A model generated the notes under the pieces. That model was given only the letters and a program-made list of their open reading frames with translations. It did no database searches and had not been told where the DNA came from. Both the position numbers and the translations under genes were made by a program. A stretch of DNA of 64,000 nt, taken from assembly GCA_947172415.1 (NCBI GenBank), contig OX359200.1, positions 2,172,501 through 2,236,500 on the forward strand. The letters are read 5' to 3'. Shown here piece by piece: positions 21,920-33,900 of the stretch. Within the stretch, counting starts at the first letter, position 1, and every line of letters begins with the position of its first letter. The stretch comes from Chondrosia reniformis. Lineage: Eukaryota > Porifera > Demospongiae > Chondrillida > Chondrillidae.

Positions 21920-22160
21920 TTATTAGAGAGTAGGGTAGTACTCTCTAAGCCCGAAAAAAATGGATGCCGTATTCAATGTATTACGGGTTAACACCTTATA
22001 AGTAGGCAGCGAATGCGTTTTTACCTCTTTTAAACTCGTAATGTGTCTTTTTCGTACGATTTCAATTGAGGGAAGCTGTTTTCAAGAGCGCATAAAGGCT
22101 GTAAGTTTGTAAAACGGTTTCAGGCCTACTTCCGGTTTTCCTCATTTTCTTATTATTATT
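21920..22160. repeat. dispersed repeat shared with 30.0, 34.1 and 47.5 kb
   Basis: Sequence around GAGGGAAGCTGTTTTCAAGA and CTACTTCCGGTTTTCCTCAT recurs at about 29990-30150 and, inverted, at 47490-47680. The left edge (AGTACTCTCTAAG) recurs near 24.0, 34.45 and 61.8 kb. It is an interspersed non-coding repeat family. Confidence 0.55.
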
Positions 22161-22418
22161 CCTTTTATTTCACACTAGTGCATAAACTTGCTTGTAGATA
22201 AATACATCTTAGGGGCATATCGTCTAAAAGTTTTAGCAACTAGGGAATAGGCACCTTTCTGTCTTCAAACGATTTGTGCAAAGACGGTTTTCTGTGGCGC
22301 CTAAAAAAATTGGAACCTTTTGTCGCCATTTTCTAATTAGGAGTTCTTGGTCATATCCTCTTTATCTTCGACTACGACGTTATTTCGAGTTATTGCCAAA
22401 AAAAAACAAAAAAAATGC

Positions 22419-22657
22419 AAGTAAATAAAAACATTTAAAAAATGAAATGAGAAGTAGGGATGGCAGTCCCTGCAACAGTACCTATCACATCTAGAAAAAG
22501 CAATGAAACAAGACAATGATCATATAATAAGGCTAACAACACACAAATGGAATATATACTGCCTCACATTTCAGTGACGTAACAATACACATCACTTACA
22601 TGTTTGGGCGCACTATCCCTACTTCTCATTTCATTTTTTAAATGTTTTTATTTACTT
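22419..22657. mobile_element. MITE with 43-bp perfect terminal inverted repeats
   Basis: The ends AAGTAAATAAAAACATTTAA...AGTAGGGAT and the exact reverse complement at the right span 239 bp. The interior carries text shared with copies at 33717-33960, 34985-35232 and 30140-30380 (AGTGATTATATGATAAGGCTAA-type). It lies in the large intron of the sulfotransferase. The perfect arms suggest recent movement. Confidence 0.7.
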
Positions 22658-24352
22658 TATATATTAGAGTGCCCATACATAGCTAGAGTTACAGTAGAGT
22701 TAATTAAGGTGTTAAGGGACACATGTACAGGGCTATACCTGGACACATATAAACCATCACCACTTAAAGCTACCAGGCTATATGTACTTACGTATGTGTA
22801 CGTATATACATATATAGCAACTACGTATATACAGAACAGCCTTTGCAATTGAGTATATACATATATAAACAGTACATACGTACGTATATATATAATTTGT
22901 CCTTCCTGGGTTTTGGTTCATATATATTCTAGAAACTGGTTGTCAATCTATAATAATAATAATGATTATTAGAGTGACAATCAGTAATCTGACCAGCCAA
23001 ATAGGCTTACTAGTACAAAAATTGGTGGGGTGATTACATTAGTTAAGTTGTGATTAAACGGTTGAAGGCTGCTAAGGAAACATTAAGTGAATAGATTGAT
23101 GCACAATTTTCTTAGACTAACGACTAAGGTCTTTGTCTTTTTGAGTCCTCTATACATGTTTATTACTGAACGATTCCTTACTAGCCCAATGCACATGTCA
23201 AGGAATTTAAGTGAAAATGTGCCAAAATGGTTGCAAATATATTTATGTAGACCTACCTACAGAAGAATGAGGAGAAAACTCTTATATCCTCATCCAAAGC
23301 TCTCACTAGGTTTAGTTCCCTATAGGCCTTTTACAGTAAAGTAGTTGAAAAATGGTGTATTACATTATTCATATGCATTTTGCCTCTTTTTTGTGAGGTA
23401 TATAGTAAGAAATCCTTTTGACAACATAGCAACAATGACACTCTTCTTAGCTGGCGGACCTGAATACAGAAAAAATATGTAGCTGAAGGAGGTGGCCAAA
23501 TGAACAATTCTGAACTCTTAGACTTTCGTATTAAAGCTTACTTTCGTAACTGCAGAGCTGTATATGATATGCAAAGGGATGAGCAACTTAACATTAACCT
23601 TCATCAAGTCCATTTGCAGGATCTAGTTCAAAAACCTACAGTGGAAATTGAGAAACTGTGCAACTATTTTTCAGTTCAATGCCCAAAATGGTATGTTAAT
23701 ACTTGTGAAAAGCATATATTCAAAGCATTATCAAGGACTAGAGACAAGGTTGTGTGGAGTAGAAACCAAATAGATCATGTCAACCAGCAGATCTCAGAGA
23801 TACCTTGGCTCACTAGATACACATTCACTAGTGACTGATCTCTTGATTTTGTTTGAAAGTACTTTTTTATTTGTATAAACCCTTTGTGCATTTAATTATT
23901 TAGATGATTGTATGTAAAATTGTATGTAAAATGGCTTTCGTAAATTAATACAGTATATATCTGTAATGTACATTCTCAAACTCACAGCCCATACAGTACT
24001 GTATATCATACCATACTCTCTAAGTAGGAATGGCCGGAAAAAATGGTCACCCTATCCAATCTAGATCTAGAGCCATGCAATTGAAATTAGTTGTTATTTT
24101 GTAGCCAATAACAATAATAAAATGGAGGGCAATCAAAATATATGCAATATAAGGGAATACAAAATACTATTACCTACTAGAAACATTAAAATTTTTATAG
24201 CTGATTTAGACCACTCAGTGACTGCATAAGAGAAATATCACAACAATATCATACTCTATATATGTATACAATGATGTCATATAACATCAGGACTATAAGC
24301 GTCATAAGTTAAGTCCTTTTTATCTCAAAATTACATATCGAATATTTAATTG

Positions 24353-27237
24353 ATGTCGTGTTCTGAGAACGATGGTCCATGGACATGTGACATTCATGTG
24401 CAACGAATCAGTCGTCTCTTTGGATCACGTGCGATGGCAACAGCGAAGGTAGAAGTAGAACAGAGGGAATCTGTTAGGACGGTAGTTTTCAGTGGACGCC
24501 TTAAAAGGGTTTCTAAATTCATTAATTTCGTAAGTCCTCGTCTACGTGCTTTTCATTAATGACTCTTCGCTGCATAGAATATGCATGAGATTATATGTTT
24601 TATTAGAACGCGAGGTAACTTGGAACAAAACTAGACCTGTAGCTGGGAGCACACCTTTGTGTCGGCCCGCACTCGTCTTTTTATTGGAAGTTAAAGGAAA
24701 CTTTTTGTTCCAAGTTACCTGTTTTAATTTAATGTTGCTAAATAGATGCAGTGGAAATTTGCGGAGCTAGTTCGTCACAACATGAAGTCAGACGTAAGTG
24801 TTATTGCACCCACTCGATATGGTTAGTCTGACTTATGCTTATGAATTGGCAAGGGTTATTTGTTGCGTTCACAATGCATGTTATGTATGATGGTTAAGCT
24901 ACATTTATAGCAGCACAAGTAAGGAATTTAATATTTCAACCCATACGAAGGTGTTCGGACCAGGTCTTCTTCACCCAATGTTGCCCATTGGGTTGAAACG
25001 TTTTCAATATTTGTTTGTTGACGTTCATTATGTTCCTTTACCTTTTTATATATATTCGTAAATACTATATTCGTAGAAAGTAAAACATGAAATAATAGAA
25101 ATTCCTTTAGACTTGTAAAGTACATTCATTGGTAACTGTGTAAAAGTCAAAAACTTTCCATTAATATGTAATTGTATACCATGCCTTTCTATCCATGATA
25201 AATTAGATTTCTCACTATGAATATGTTTTGGAGATTCGGAAGAAAGCAAAGTGTAAGAAAGTTGTAGAGGTCATTCCCTTAAGCAGAGCTTCAATTGGAT
25301 ATTTTTTCTCTGAAAGAAGACTACTCAAAATCAATAAAGTTTTGTACGTAGCTCCGACTGAATATGAAGCAGATTTGTGGAAAATCAATTTGATAGATGC
25401 ATTAGGTATGTATAGTCTTTTGACTTTGCAGTTAATGTATTCAAATTCCAAGGAATTTTAAGGATACAGTTTTTAGAGAAAATACATTAGACTGGTCTTT
25501 TACGTGTGTCGCGTTAGTCTCGCTTGGCCAGACCCTATTCTCCGCTTCTGTGATTGCGTAAAAACACGTGCGGAGAATAGGGTCTGGGAGTTTTCCTGTA
25601 CAGAAGTCATGTACCGTGCAAATTAACACTGCATATATAAGCATGATTGCAACCTTAAAGACCACTTTTCTACTATTTTCTTAGATAACACCTTATGGGC
25701 CATTGAAGAGACTTTTGTAGAGAACCCAAAACAATGTCATTTGGGAAACTTGCGACTGTTTATGGAGGCACTTAAGTTAGAGTATGTGGACCTTGAGAAG
25801 AATGTCACAATTCAACTCACAAATATCCATTCAGTAGTAGTCTATGAATGGTTTTGTGTAATTGCTACGTGCAAATGCACTGATGAGCCAAAATTCTATG
25901 CAATTGCTCTCAAGAATGGTGCAACTGTTGCATACAGTTTGTTTGACAATTTGCACTACTTGGTGAATAGCTGGCTTCAGAAGAGAACCACAGTAGGAAC
26001 CTTGTTACCCTCATTGACTTCAATTGACAAATATGGACATAAAGCACTCCAATTTACACTGGACATGCATCAACCATGCTGTGATCTAGTATGGATGGAC
26101 GGGCAAATTAGAGTTTGCCTAGAAGCAGCTATGGCCGCGACTCATATCGTGAAAGATAAGTTTTCAATCTCAGCAAGGACAGGCAGGCCTGAGCTAATGC
26201 ACAACAGGCGACCTATGAATTACAGGATGTATCCACCTGTAGGCATTAGACCTAGTTTAATGGTCCCCATTGATGAAATTCAAAGAATTACTGACAAAGG
26301 AGCTCTTTTGGCAAGGAAACATTTGAAAACTGAAGGTGAAGCTGGCAGGAGATTAGAATCTCCTACATCTTTAACAGGCTCTTACTATAAGATTATAAAT
26401 CAGCCAGAAATCCCTACCGAGCAGCCAGAAATCCCTACAGAGCAGCCAGAAATCCCTACCGAGCAGCCAGAAATCCCCACAGAGCAACCAGAAATCCCTA
26501 CAGAACTGCCAGAAATCCCTACAGAACTGCCAGAAATCCCTACAGAGCAACCAAAAATCCCCACAGAACAACCAGAAATCCCTACAGAGCAGCCAGAAAA
26601 CTACCAAGCTGAAACAATTCTAGAATTACATCCAGTGCAGCCAAAAATCCCTACCGAACAGCCAGAAATCCCTACAGAGCAGCAAGAAATCCCTACCGAG
26701 CAACCAGAAATCCCTACCGAGCAGCCAGAAAACTACAAAGCTGAAACAATTCTAGTAGAATTACATCCAGTGCAGCCAGTAATCCCTACAGAACAGACTA
26801 CTGAGGATAATGGGAAACCTGAGGATGAGTTATTTTCAGAAGAGACTGAAGAGAACTTTAGTGTATTGAAGCGATGTGGAAGTGTTAGGAAGTTAATAGC
26901 AAACTTTGAGACAAAAAAGAAGGAAAGAAACTGTCTTAAGGCTTTAGACCTAAAACAATGTGAGAAAAGATTCACTTTAATGGCAAATGACCCCACTCCT
27001 CAAGTCAAAGAGCACGTCCCCCAGGCCAATGACCCCACCCCTCAAATGATTCCCGTGGAACTGGGTTTACAGGATTTGCAGACTCCTGATAGTGGTATTG
27101 GTACAGCCAATTCTCCCGTTTGTGAGGCACTTCCCATGGTATGCATAGAGGAGGTACTTCTGCCATCTACAACAAAACCGAATCCTTTAGTTGTAAAGTA
27201 TCGTAAGAAAACGGAATATCATGATGATACTGACTAA
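24353..27237 (+). CDS. unrecognised protein with PH-like segment and QPEIPTE repeats
   Basis: Exons: 24353-24529 (ATG, SENDGPWTCDIHVQRISRLF; GTAAGT donor), 24746-24793 (QWKFAELVRHNMKSD), about 25230-25406 (KCKKVVEVIPLSRASIGYFF, ending EADLWKINLIDAL), and the long last exon about 25685-27237. The third exon looks like the last strands and C-terminal helix of a PH/PTB-type fold, and a second region (NVTIQLTNIHSVVVYEW, KFYAIALKNGATVAYSLFDN) also has alternating strands. Residues from about 26400 are a 7-residue repeat, QPEIPTE, in roughly 14 units with two interruptions. Then follow two DPTPQVKEH units and a Ser/Thr/Pro tail. I do not recognise the family; an adaptor-like role is only a guess. 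Its 3' part is duplicated, inverted, at 47.9-48.6 kb. Confidence 0.6.
25515..25592. repeat. short palindromic element in an intron
   Basis: CCAGACCCTATTCTCCGC faces GCGGAGAATAGGGTCTGG across about 25 bp inside the intron before the last exon of the PEIPTE-repeat gene. It would form an 18-bp hairpin. It may be a tiny fold-back transposon remnant or an RNA structure. Confidence 0.6.
26400..26800 (+). repeat. 21-bp coding minisatellite (QPEIPTE)
   Basis: Tandem 21-bp units CAGCCAGAAATCCCTACCGA-type encode QPEIPTE with variants (LPEIPTE, QPKIPTE, QQEIPTE). The tract is broken twice by a longer insert that includes ENYQAETILELHPV or ENYKAETILVELHPV. Most changes keep the frame. The antisense frame is also open, which is a by-product of the repeat. 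Confidence 0.85.
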
Positions 27238-27951
27238 CAGAACGAAACTGAGCCACTGACTGTCCAAGTAGAAATGCATTAATCGCTAAATGAAATGTTT
27301 CACAAGTGTCTCAGGCCACACCAATTTGGGGCTATTGCCCTTGGTGTATCGAGACACCGCTATTTGCTGTAGTCATACTGCAGGACATTGCGCAGTCATT
27401 TTGTATCCATTTTTGTTAACCTTCTGTATATGTATATTTATCGAGTACAAAATGCTCTATTGGCTTACATTGTAATTTAAACTGTAGCCCAATGTGTAAA
27501 CTGTAAAGCATTGATTGTTATGGAATTCATTAAAGATATTAGCTGTGTACGTAGTATTCATATATGCAACGAAATTGGTTACCATAGCATTGGCTATTGA
27601 TGCATTTGATATAATATAAAGGTATTTAATAATACCAGTGGGTATACATATATATAGCTTGAACATAATACTTAGGTGTTTAACAATTTATGTATTATAA
27701 TATGTAATATATATAAGGAATACAAAATACTATTACCTACTATAAACATTAAAATTTTTAGATCTCAAGATAGCTGATTTTGACCACTAGTCACTGCATG
27801 AGAGAAATATCACAACAATATCAAATCATTTCTTACTTTACTAATTACTGTTAATCCTATAATAATGATATAATACGTGATGTCATATGACAGTTCATGA
27901 CGTATTTTACGACACTAACGGGAAAGGGTGATTTGTTACCGTAATTTTGTA
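27238..27951. other. intergenic stretch, no gene seen
   Basis: AT-rich spacer between the PEIPTE-repeat gene and the receptor gene. At about 27715-27830 it carries a fragment (GGAATACAAAATACTATTAC) also present at about 24154-24240. No exons or RNA genes recognised. Confidence 0.4.
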
Positions 27952-30900
27952 ATGGGTTTTAGTGTCTTTATTCTATACGTAGTCGTGATATCCTTAGAGG
28001 ACCAGTTGGTGAGTATGTAGCAAGAAATGCGTAATTTAACCGACGAAGGGTAACTTTGTTATTATTAAAACTCAATGTTATCAGTTTCCTGAAAACCTAA
28101 ATTGATTCCTATTATTGGTTTGCCCAGGGGTCTAGCTCAAATGCAACTTCAGATGACTGTGTCGCAGAAAATATTGTGGTCACAAATCTACGAGCTACGG
28201 CGTACCTAACTTTACCAGGAATTCACAAGGGCGGTAACTGTAGATATAATGGTAGGATTCTTAATCCACAGAGGGCTAGAAACAAATCTGACACTGAGAA
28301 TAACTATCATTGTAAAGCGGACATTTACATAGAATGGGACATTAAAGGTTTGCAGAAAGTATACGTATTAGAAACGATTTTATTAGTTATTATTCAAATG
28401 CAATTCAATGCATGCAAAGTGTAAAGATATTATATTATTATTATTCTATCTTTGAAGTGCACCATGTGCAAAATACACACTAGGGCTATCAGTCCCATAC
28501 ATGCAGCTCTAATCCAAGAAATTTGAAAATGAAAATAAAACCTTGTTGAATAGATTGTATTTCTCATATATCCAACATATGCCATCATCTTGATTCAGAC
28601 ATGCGTTTTTATCTCTATTATAGATGGGGTAACCACTTGTAATAATGATACTTACTACAAGATAATCATTAGTAAGGTTAGAGGTTCCAATGTAAATTTG
28701 GACTGCAATGAAGAAAATAGAATGTCAGGAAGACGGGACAACAATGTGAAAAAATTAATGGAAGATGACAGCCCAGATCTAGATTTAGAAAGTGGTGATG
28801 GAAGTGGTCATTTTGAAGGTTCATTGATAAATATAGATTCAATGTATCTTTCATTGCCAGCTATAAAGTGTGTCTATATATTAAATGTGAAATGTGTTAC
28901 TTTGTGACTGTTTACAGTCTTCCACTATAAGGTTGTGAAACAATTAGCATCCAATTAAAAATTGATCCAAAATTTATGGCTCAGAGAGTACTCTTTTAAC
29001 ATGATGCAATTGGTTTCTGAAATCCTAGCATGGACAATACAAAACAGTTAATAATTCAGTATTTGGATCTATATGGGTCCATTACACTTGACCTAAAGTG
29101 TTGCATATATATACTCAGACAGTGTACACTATATATGAATGTATATGCATATTATTACACGGGATATATAGATGTTCTACATATAATATGTGAGTATATA
29201 CTAGAACATGTGCAAGTGTTTTGTATTGAATGAAAATTTCATTTAGTCAGCAATGAAGTTGAAGTGCTTTGTGGAGACGTCTCGAGAGTGTATATCCATA
29301 ACTACCAGCCAAAATCTGGTCCTCATTGTGATGCATCCTTTGAACCCTTTTCAGTCAGTTTGCCCTTGGTGAGGAAACGATATTGTTCTATGGGAAACCT
29401 GTTTAACAATGAGGTATAACTCTGCCAGCTAATTTTGTGGTTGTCATTAATTTGCAGTATAGTAATTCTCAATCACAACAAATTGCATGGCTATTATTTA
29501 TAATTAATTGACCATTGACCTTGCCAAATGGCATGCAAAATATTCCTTGTTGTACGTACATGTGTATCTATCTGGGTACAGTGTATATAATTATTTTGCA
29601 ACTATATAATACATGCTTGATCCATTCCATATATATCTCCATGCATTTGTAGCATTAATATTTAGAATATATATATATAGCATATTCATTTTAGTATAAT
29701 TTAAATGTATAAATTTAAGTTTTGCACATGTAGGTACCTACATGTTCATATGTAAATTTGTTTATATATAGAATGAAACACACTACAAGTTTACTTCCAG
29801 AAACAACTCCATTATTTGGACCAGCTGTCAATATGAGGTTAATGTAAGTTTGGTGGCATAAAGTATATGCATATGTTTATATGGACATATTTTACAAAGC
29901 CAAAGTTTTCACTCAAATTCTGAAAAGATTTACCCAAATTTTATCCATTATGTTAAATATGATATCTTTAAATATACTTGCACTGTATTTGTCATAACAT
30001 TAAAGAAGTAATTTGAATTAAACTATGAGGGAAAGTTGTTTTTAAGAGTGTATAAAGCTTGAAGTTGGTAGAGCAGTTGCAGATCTACTTCCGGTTTTCC
30101 TCATTTTCTTCTTCTTCTTCATCTTCTTTTTCCTTTTATTTCACGCTAAACAAGATAGAGATCATTTGATAAGGATAACCATACTGAAGTGGCATATATA
30201 CTGAAATTTAAGTAACTTAACCATACACATCACTTCCATGTTTGAGCGCACCATCCCTGCTTGCAGTTATCCCGATGCGCCCAAACATGGAAGTGTATGG
30301 TTAGTCACTTAAATTTCAGTATATATATGCCACTTCAGTATGATTATCCTTGTCACATGATCTCTATCTTGTTTTGCTACTTTTTGCAGATTTGCTAGTT
30401 ACTGTTGGAAGCTAAGATCTATATACACTCAGCAAAACAATCAATTAGTCACTAAGGATCATATACTACACATATATTCATACTAGTTACACAATAGTCA
30501 TACTTAAAATAGGCAGGTCTGTTACACTAATGTTCTAAACCTTCTACAATTGCAGCTGTATTTAGTTAATGAAACCTCTGATTCAGAAAGACTTCTTTAT
30601 AAAAGGAATGTTTCAACGCGAAGGGATGATCTGTGTAAGATATATATGTTTTCTATATATAATACATTTTTCACTGTACATGTTATATTATATCGAAAGG
30701 GAAAAGAAAAGTATTACGTAAATTGGTCAAGCAATAGTTATTATATTTTATAGTACGTATATATGTAAATGGGCATATTTGATGCGTATTATTCCTTATT
30801 TATATTCGATAATATGTATGTATGTATATATGTTTGAGGATACAATCTGTATGAAAGTATATTTATAATTCTGTATCCTAGGGAACCCTCTGTTAACTCC

Positions 30901-33900
30901 TGTAGATGCCGGTTCAGCCATCTCATGGATAAATGGGGGATATTATCCAATAATTAATGCAACAGTTAAAGGTCTTTATCCTTATATGGGTATATCCCTG
31001 CGCAGTAGTCGACTTGAAGAGATGGGTTGTCCTTTTTGTAAATTTACCCCTAATTGCAGTGAATTGGTTTTTAAATTAGTAGTAATGTTGAAACTTGATA
31101 GTAGTTCCACTACAACTGTAGAAGTAAGTAGTACATATGCGTATGTATACATAATAATATTCATTGGTATATTAAAAATCTGACACTATACACTATACCT
31201 CATGATCATTATTAGAGAGAGATAATTATCAACTGGGCTACTCTTTTCTTGTCTCTCATTTTGTTTTTGTAGTTTGTTACAAAACGGGGTGGTAAACTAG
31301 ACCCAGAGCCTCCTAAGAAGCTTTCATACAAATATGAGGTTAGGTTGTAAGTGGATAAACATGAATTATATATAATATAAAGCCTTTAAGGCTCCAAAGG
31401 CAGCCCAAACAATAACATTTTCAGTTTTACCTTTTTGAAATGTACAGATTCTGGTGGAAGCTGTTCACAATGATGCTAACTTGGACATTATTAATCTACA
31501 TTTTATTTACCAGCTTAACTACTTTGCTCTAACAGCAAACTCAATATGTCTCCATCTCCGATCAAATGGTAAAAGCACACATCAATGCTTAACACCAATT
31601 TGTTTTCAATTTTGGATAGTTCATATAGTAAAGGGAATTGATCATATAATGTATTGGAAACTGTATGTTGCATGCCTTTTATTGGTTGCCGCTTAATTTA
31701 AATACACGTACGTATATGCATTCGAAGCTGCCAATGAATTCCTCATTCTTCCACCATAAATGACAGCCTCTTAATTTTGTTTGTTAAAGTGTTGCTACAT
31801 AATGCATTAATATATATATTATTTTCATTTGTATATCATTTTTTAGATTTTTATCCTGATCCTGTAGTCAACCTGACCATCCTTGATAGCAGTGTTGAGA
31901 CACTGATACCTAATAAAACTGCTAATGATACCATTACCATAGTGTCTTTGAACATCTCCTGGAGCCCTGGTAACTTGAATGGCAAGCTAAAGAATTATGA
32001 AGTGATAATATTCTCTAACAATGTTGTAAATGGCTTAGAAGCACTTGTATATCAGGTTTGCAATATCCTAAACTTCCTTTCATTATTATGTAGCTGAGAA
32101 ATGTTATGAGGTTATGCATGCCCGTTCCCCTTTTCACATTATACACTTAAGTTATAAGTTTACAAAACATAACAAAAAGATGCTATGAAATAACATGGTA
32201 TATAGACTTGTTTTATTATACTTTTATTAATTGTAATCATCAAAAACCTAAGTATAACAGTATAGATCTAGAGCAAAATTAAATGTTGATTGTAGAAATA
32301 TATGGTGATGCTACGTATGTCTAATGTCTTAATATGCTTTTGGACACTAAAAGGAGAAAGCAATTAAGAAAAGTGAATGACTGTCACCTGATAGTCTGTA
32401 CCCACCTTTGTACCTTATTGATGCTTATTCTGTTTCAGCACATTCACTACATTAAAAGGGTATATAGATAGCCGTTCCTGTTTTATATTCCTTATTTAGA
32501 CAGTCTAATATGCTATACTCTTTTAGTCTCTGTACATAGACATATATGTACATATATTTTGCAACTTCTGATTGGTATTCACTCTCATTTTGATACTTTA
32601 GAACACTACTCATAAGGACTCACAAGTGTTTGTCAATTTTGAGGTGCAGAATGTTACTAATAGGACAGTACTATTGAACCTAACTGTAAGGGTAAGTGTT
32701 TCATATTGAATATAGGGTAGTAATATTTGAATATATAGGCCCTGTTGGTGGTAGTTATTAGTTCTAGATCTGTAGATATGTCAGAATAAAGATAATTATT
32801 TTTTAAAATGGAGTATATGTATAGAGAGAGAGGGGGGAGGGGGAGAGAGGGAGAGAGGGAGAGAGGAGTACTCAAGCCTAGTCAGATGAATCAAAAGCTG
32901 CTGTACAGTATCTTTCACATTAGCACTCCACCCTATGTATGATTCAGGTAAGAGCTGACAACTCGTTTCACAAAGGAGAATGGACATATACCAATATATC
33001 ATTGCCCCTTCATGCAGTTAAGGATGACAATGAAACTGTGGATCTAGAGGGTGGAAATAATAATAGAGTGTCGTTGATTGCAGGAATATCAGTTTCAGCT
33101 TTTTTATTGTTTGTTACCCTGATAGTTTGTTTGCTAATTGTGGGCATTAAATTGAGATCAGGGATGCAATTTGATCATATGGTAAGCATGTATATAGCCT
33201 AATGATTTTAAATCTCTATGTATCTATAGCACTAATAAATTCATCATAGCCCTAATTAGAACAAATTTACCATAAATGTTAAAAAGCTTACCAGATTATA
33301 TGTAAGTATATAGGTACCAGATTGTCTAATTTCAAGCTTCTGTGGTAATATATATACATATAGCTACATTATTGAAGTGATCTTTGCAATACTTGTGCAT
33401 CAATTCAGTGCATGATCCATGAATGGTGTTTCACATGTTAGTTTTATATTCATATATTTATCACATAAAATTAATTATTTCTTGCCCTGTTTTAGGCCTT
33501 TAAATTAAAAGAAAGTCGTATTCGACAAGATTTGAATGGAATAATAATCATTTGGCCTATTGATGAGAATGTTCTTGTGGAATTTGAACAGGATGCACCA
33601 CTTATCCAAGACTATGGAGCCTTTGGGACTGTTAGAAAGGGTTGCATTAGAGACAATGAAAGTGGTACAGATCATGAGGTTCTAACCTTCAGTGCATACA
33701 TATCTCATACCTACACAAGTAAATAAAAAACATTTACAAAAATGATGTTAGAAGTAGGAATGACAGTGTTCACTAATACATCGGCAAAAAGTATCGAAAC
33801 AAGACAGTGATTATATGATAAGGCTAATCATACAGAAGTTACATGTATACTGAAATTTAAGTAACTTAACCATACACTTCTGTGTTTGGGCGCACTAAGC

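Larger units (their letters stand above)
21129..23838 (+). pseudogene. type II membrane sulfotransferase, with frame breaks
   Basis: The ATG at 21129 starts KYSGVKKWYIPINICFVEF, a short cytoplasmic tail and a signal-anchor (FVEFLVLLLY), as in Golgi type II sulfotransferases. A stem rich in charged residues follows, then the 5'-phosphosulfate (PAPS) loop FFVGHGRGGSSIVGSLIDAH. About 21709-21893 continues DPAISSEITERLFTVYLEV and, in a third register, ISVIGEKEAGSATTTYLRD. About 23394-23490 has the 3'-phosphate motif YIVRNPFDNIATMTLFLAGG. 23500-23838 is the C-terminus with CNYFSVQCPKWYVNTC and SEIPWLTRYTFTSD. The order matches the Sulfotransfer family. Three one-base shifts are needed (near 21676, 21751 and 23475), each beside a G or A run. 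It is either a recent pseudogene or affected by assembly indels. Substrate unknown. Confidence 0.7.

Noticed and set aside
25880..25900. CUGAUGA in the PEIPTE gene and a similar string near 13990 in the Tigger PHD frame
   Set aside because: Both are inside coding frames and lack the GAAA box and pairing stems.
26371..26607. Minus-strand frame rich in CRDFW heptads
   Set aside because: It is the antisense of the QPEIPTE-coding minisatellite; any 21-bp repeat without stops gives this.
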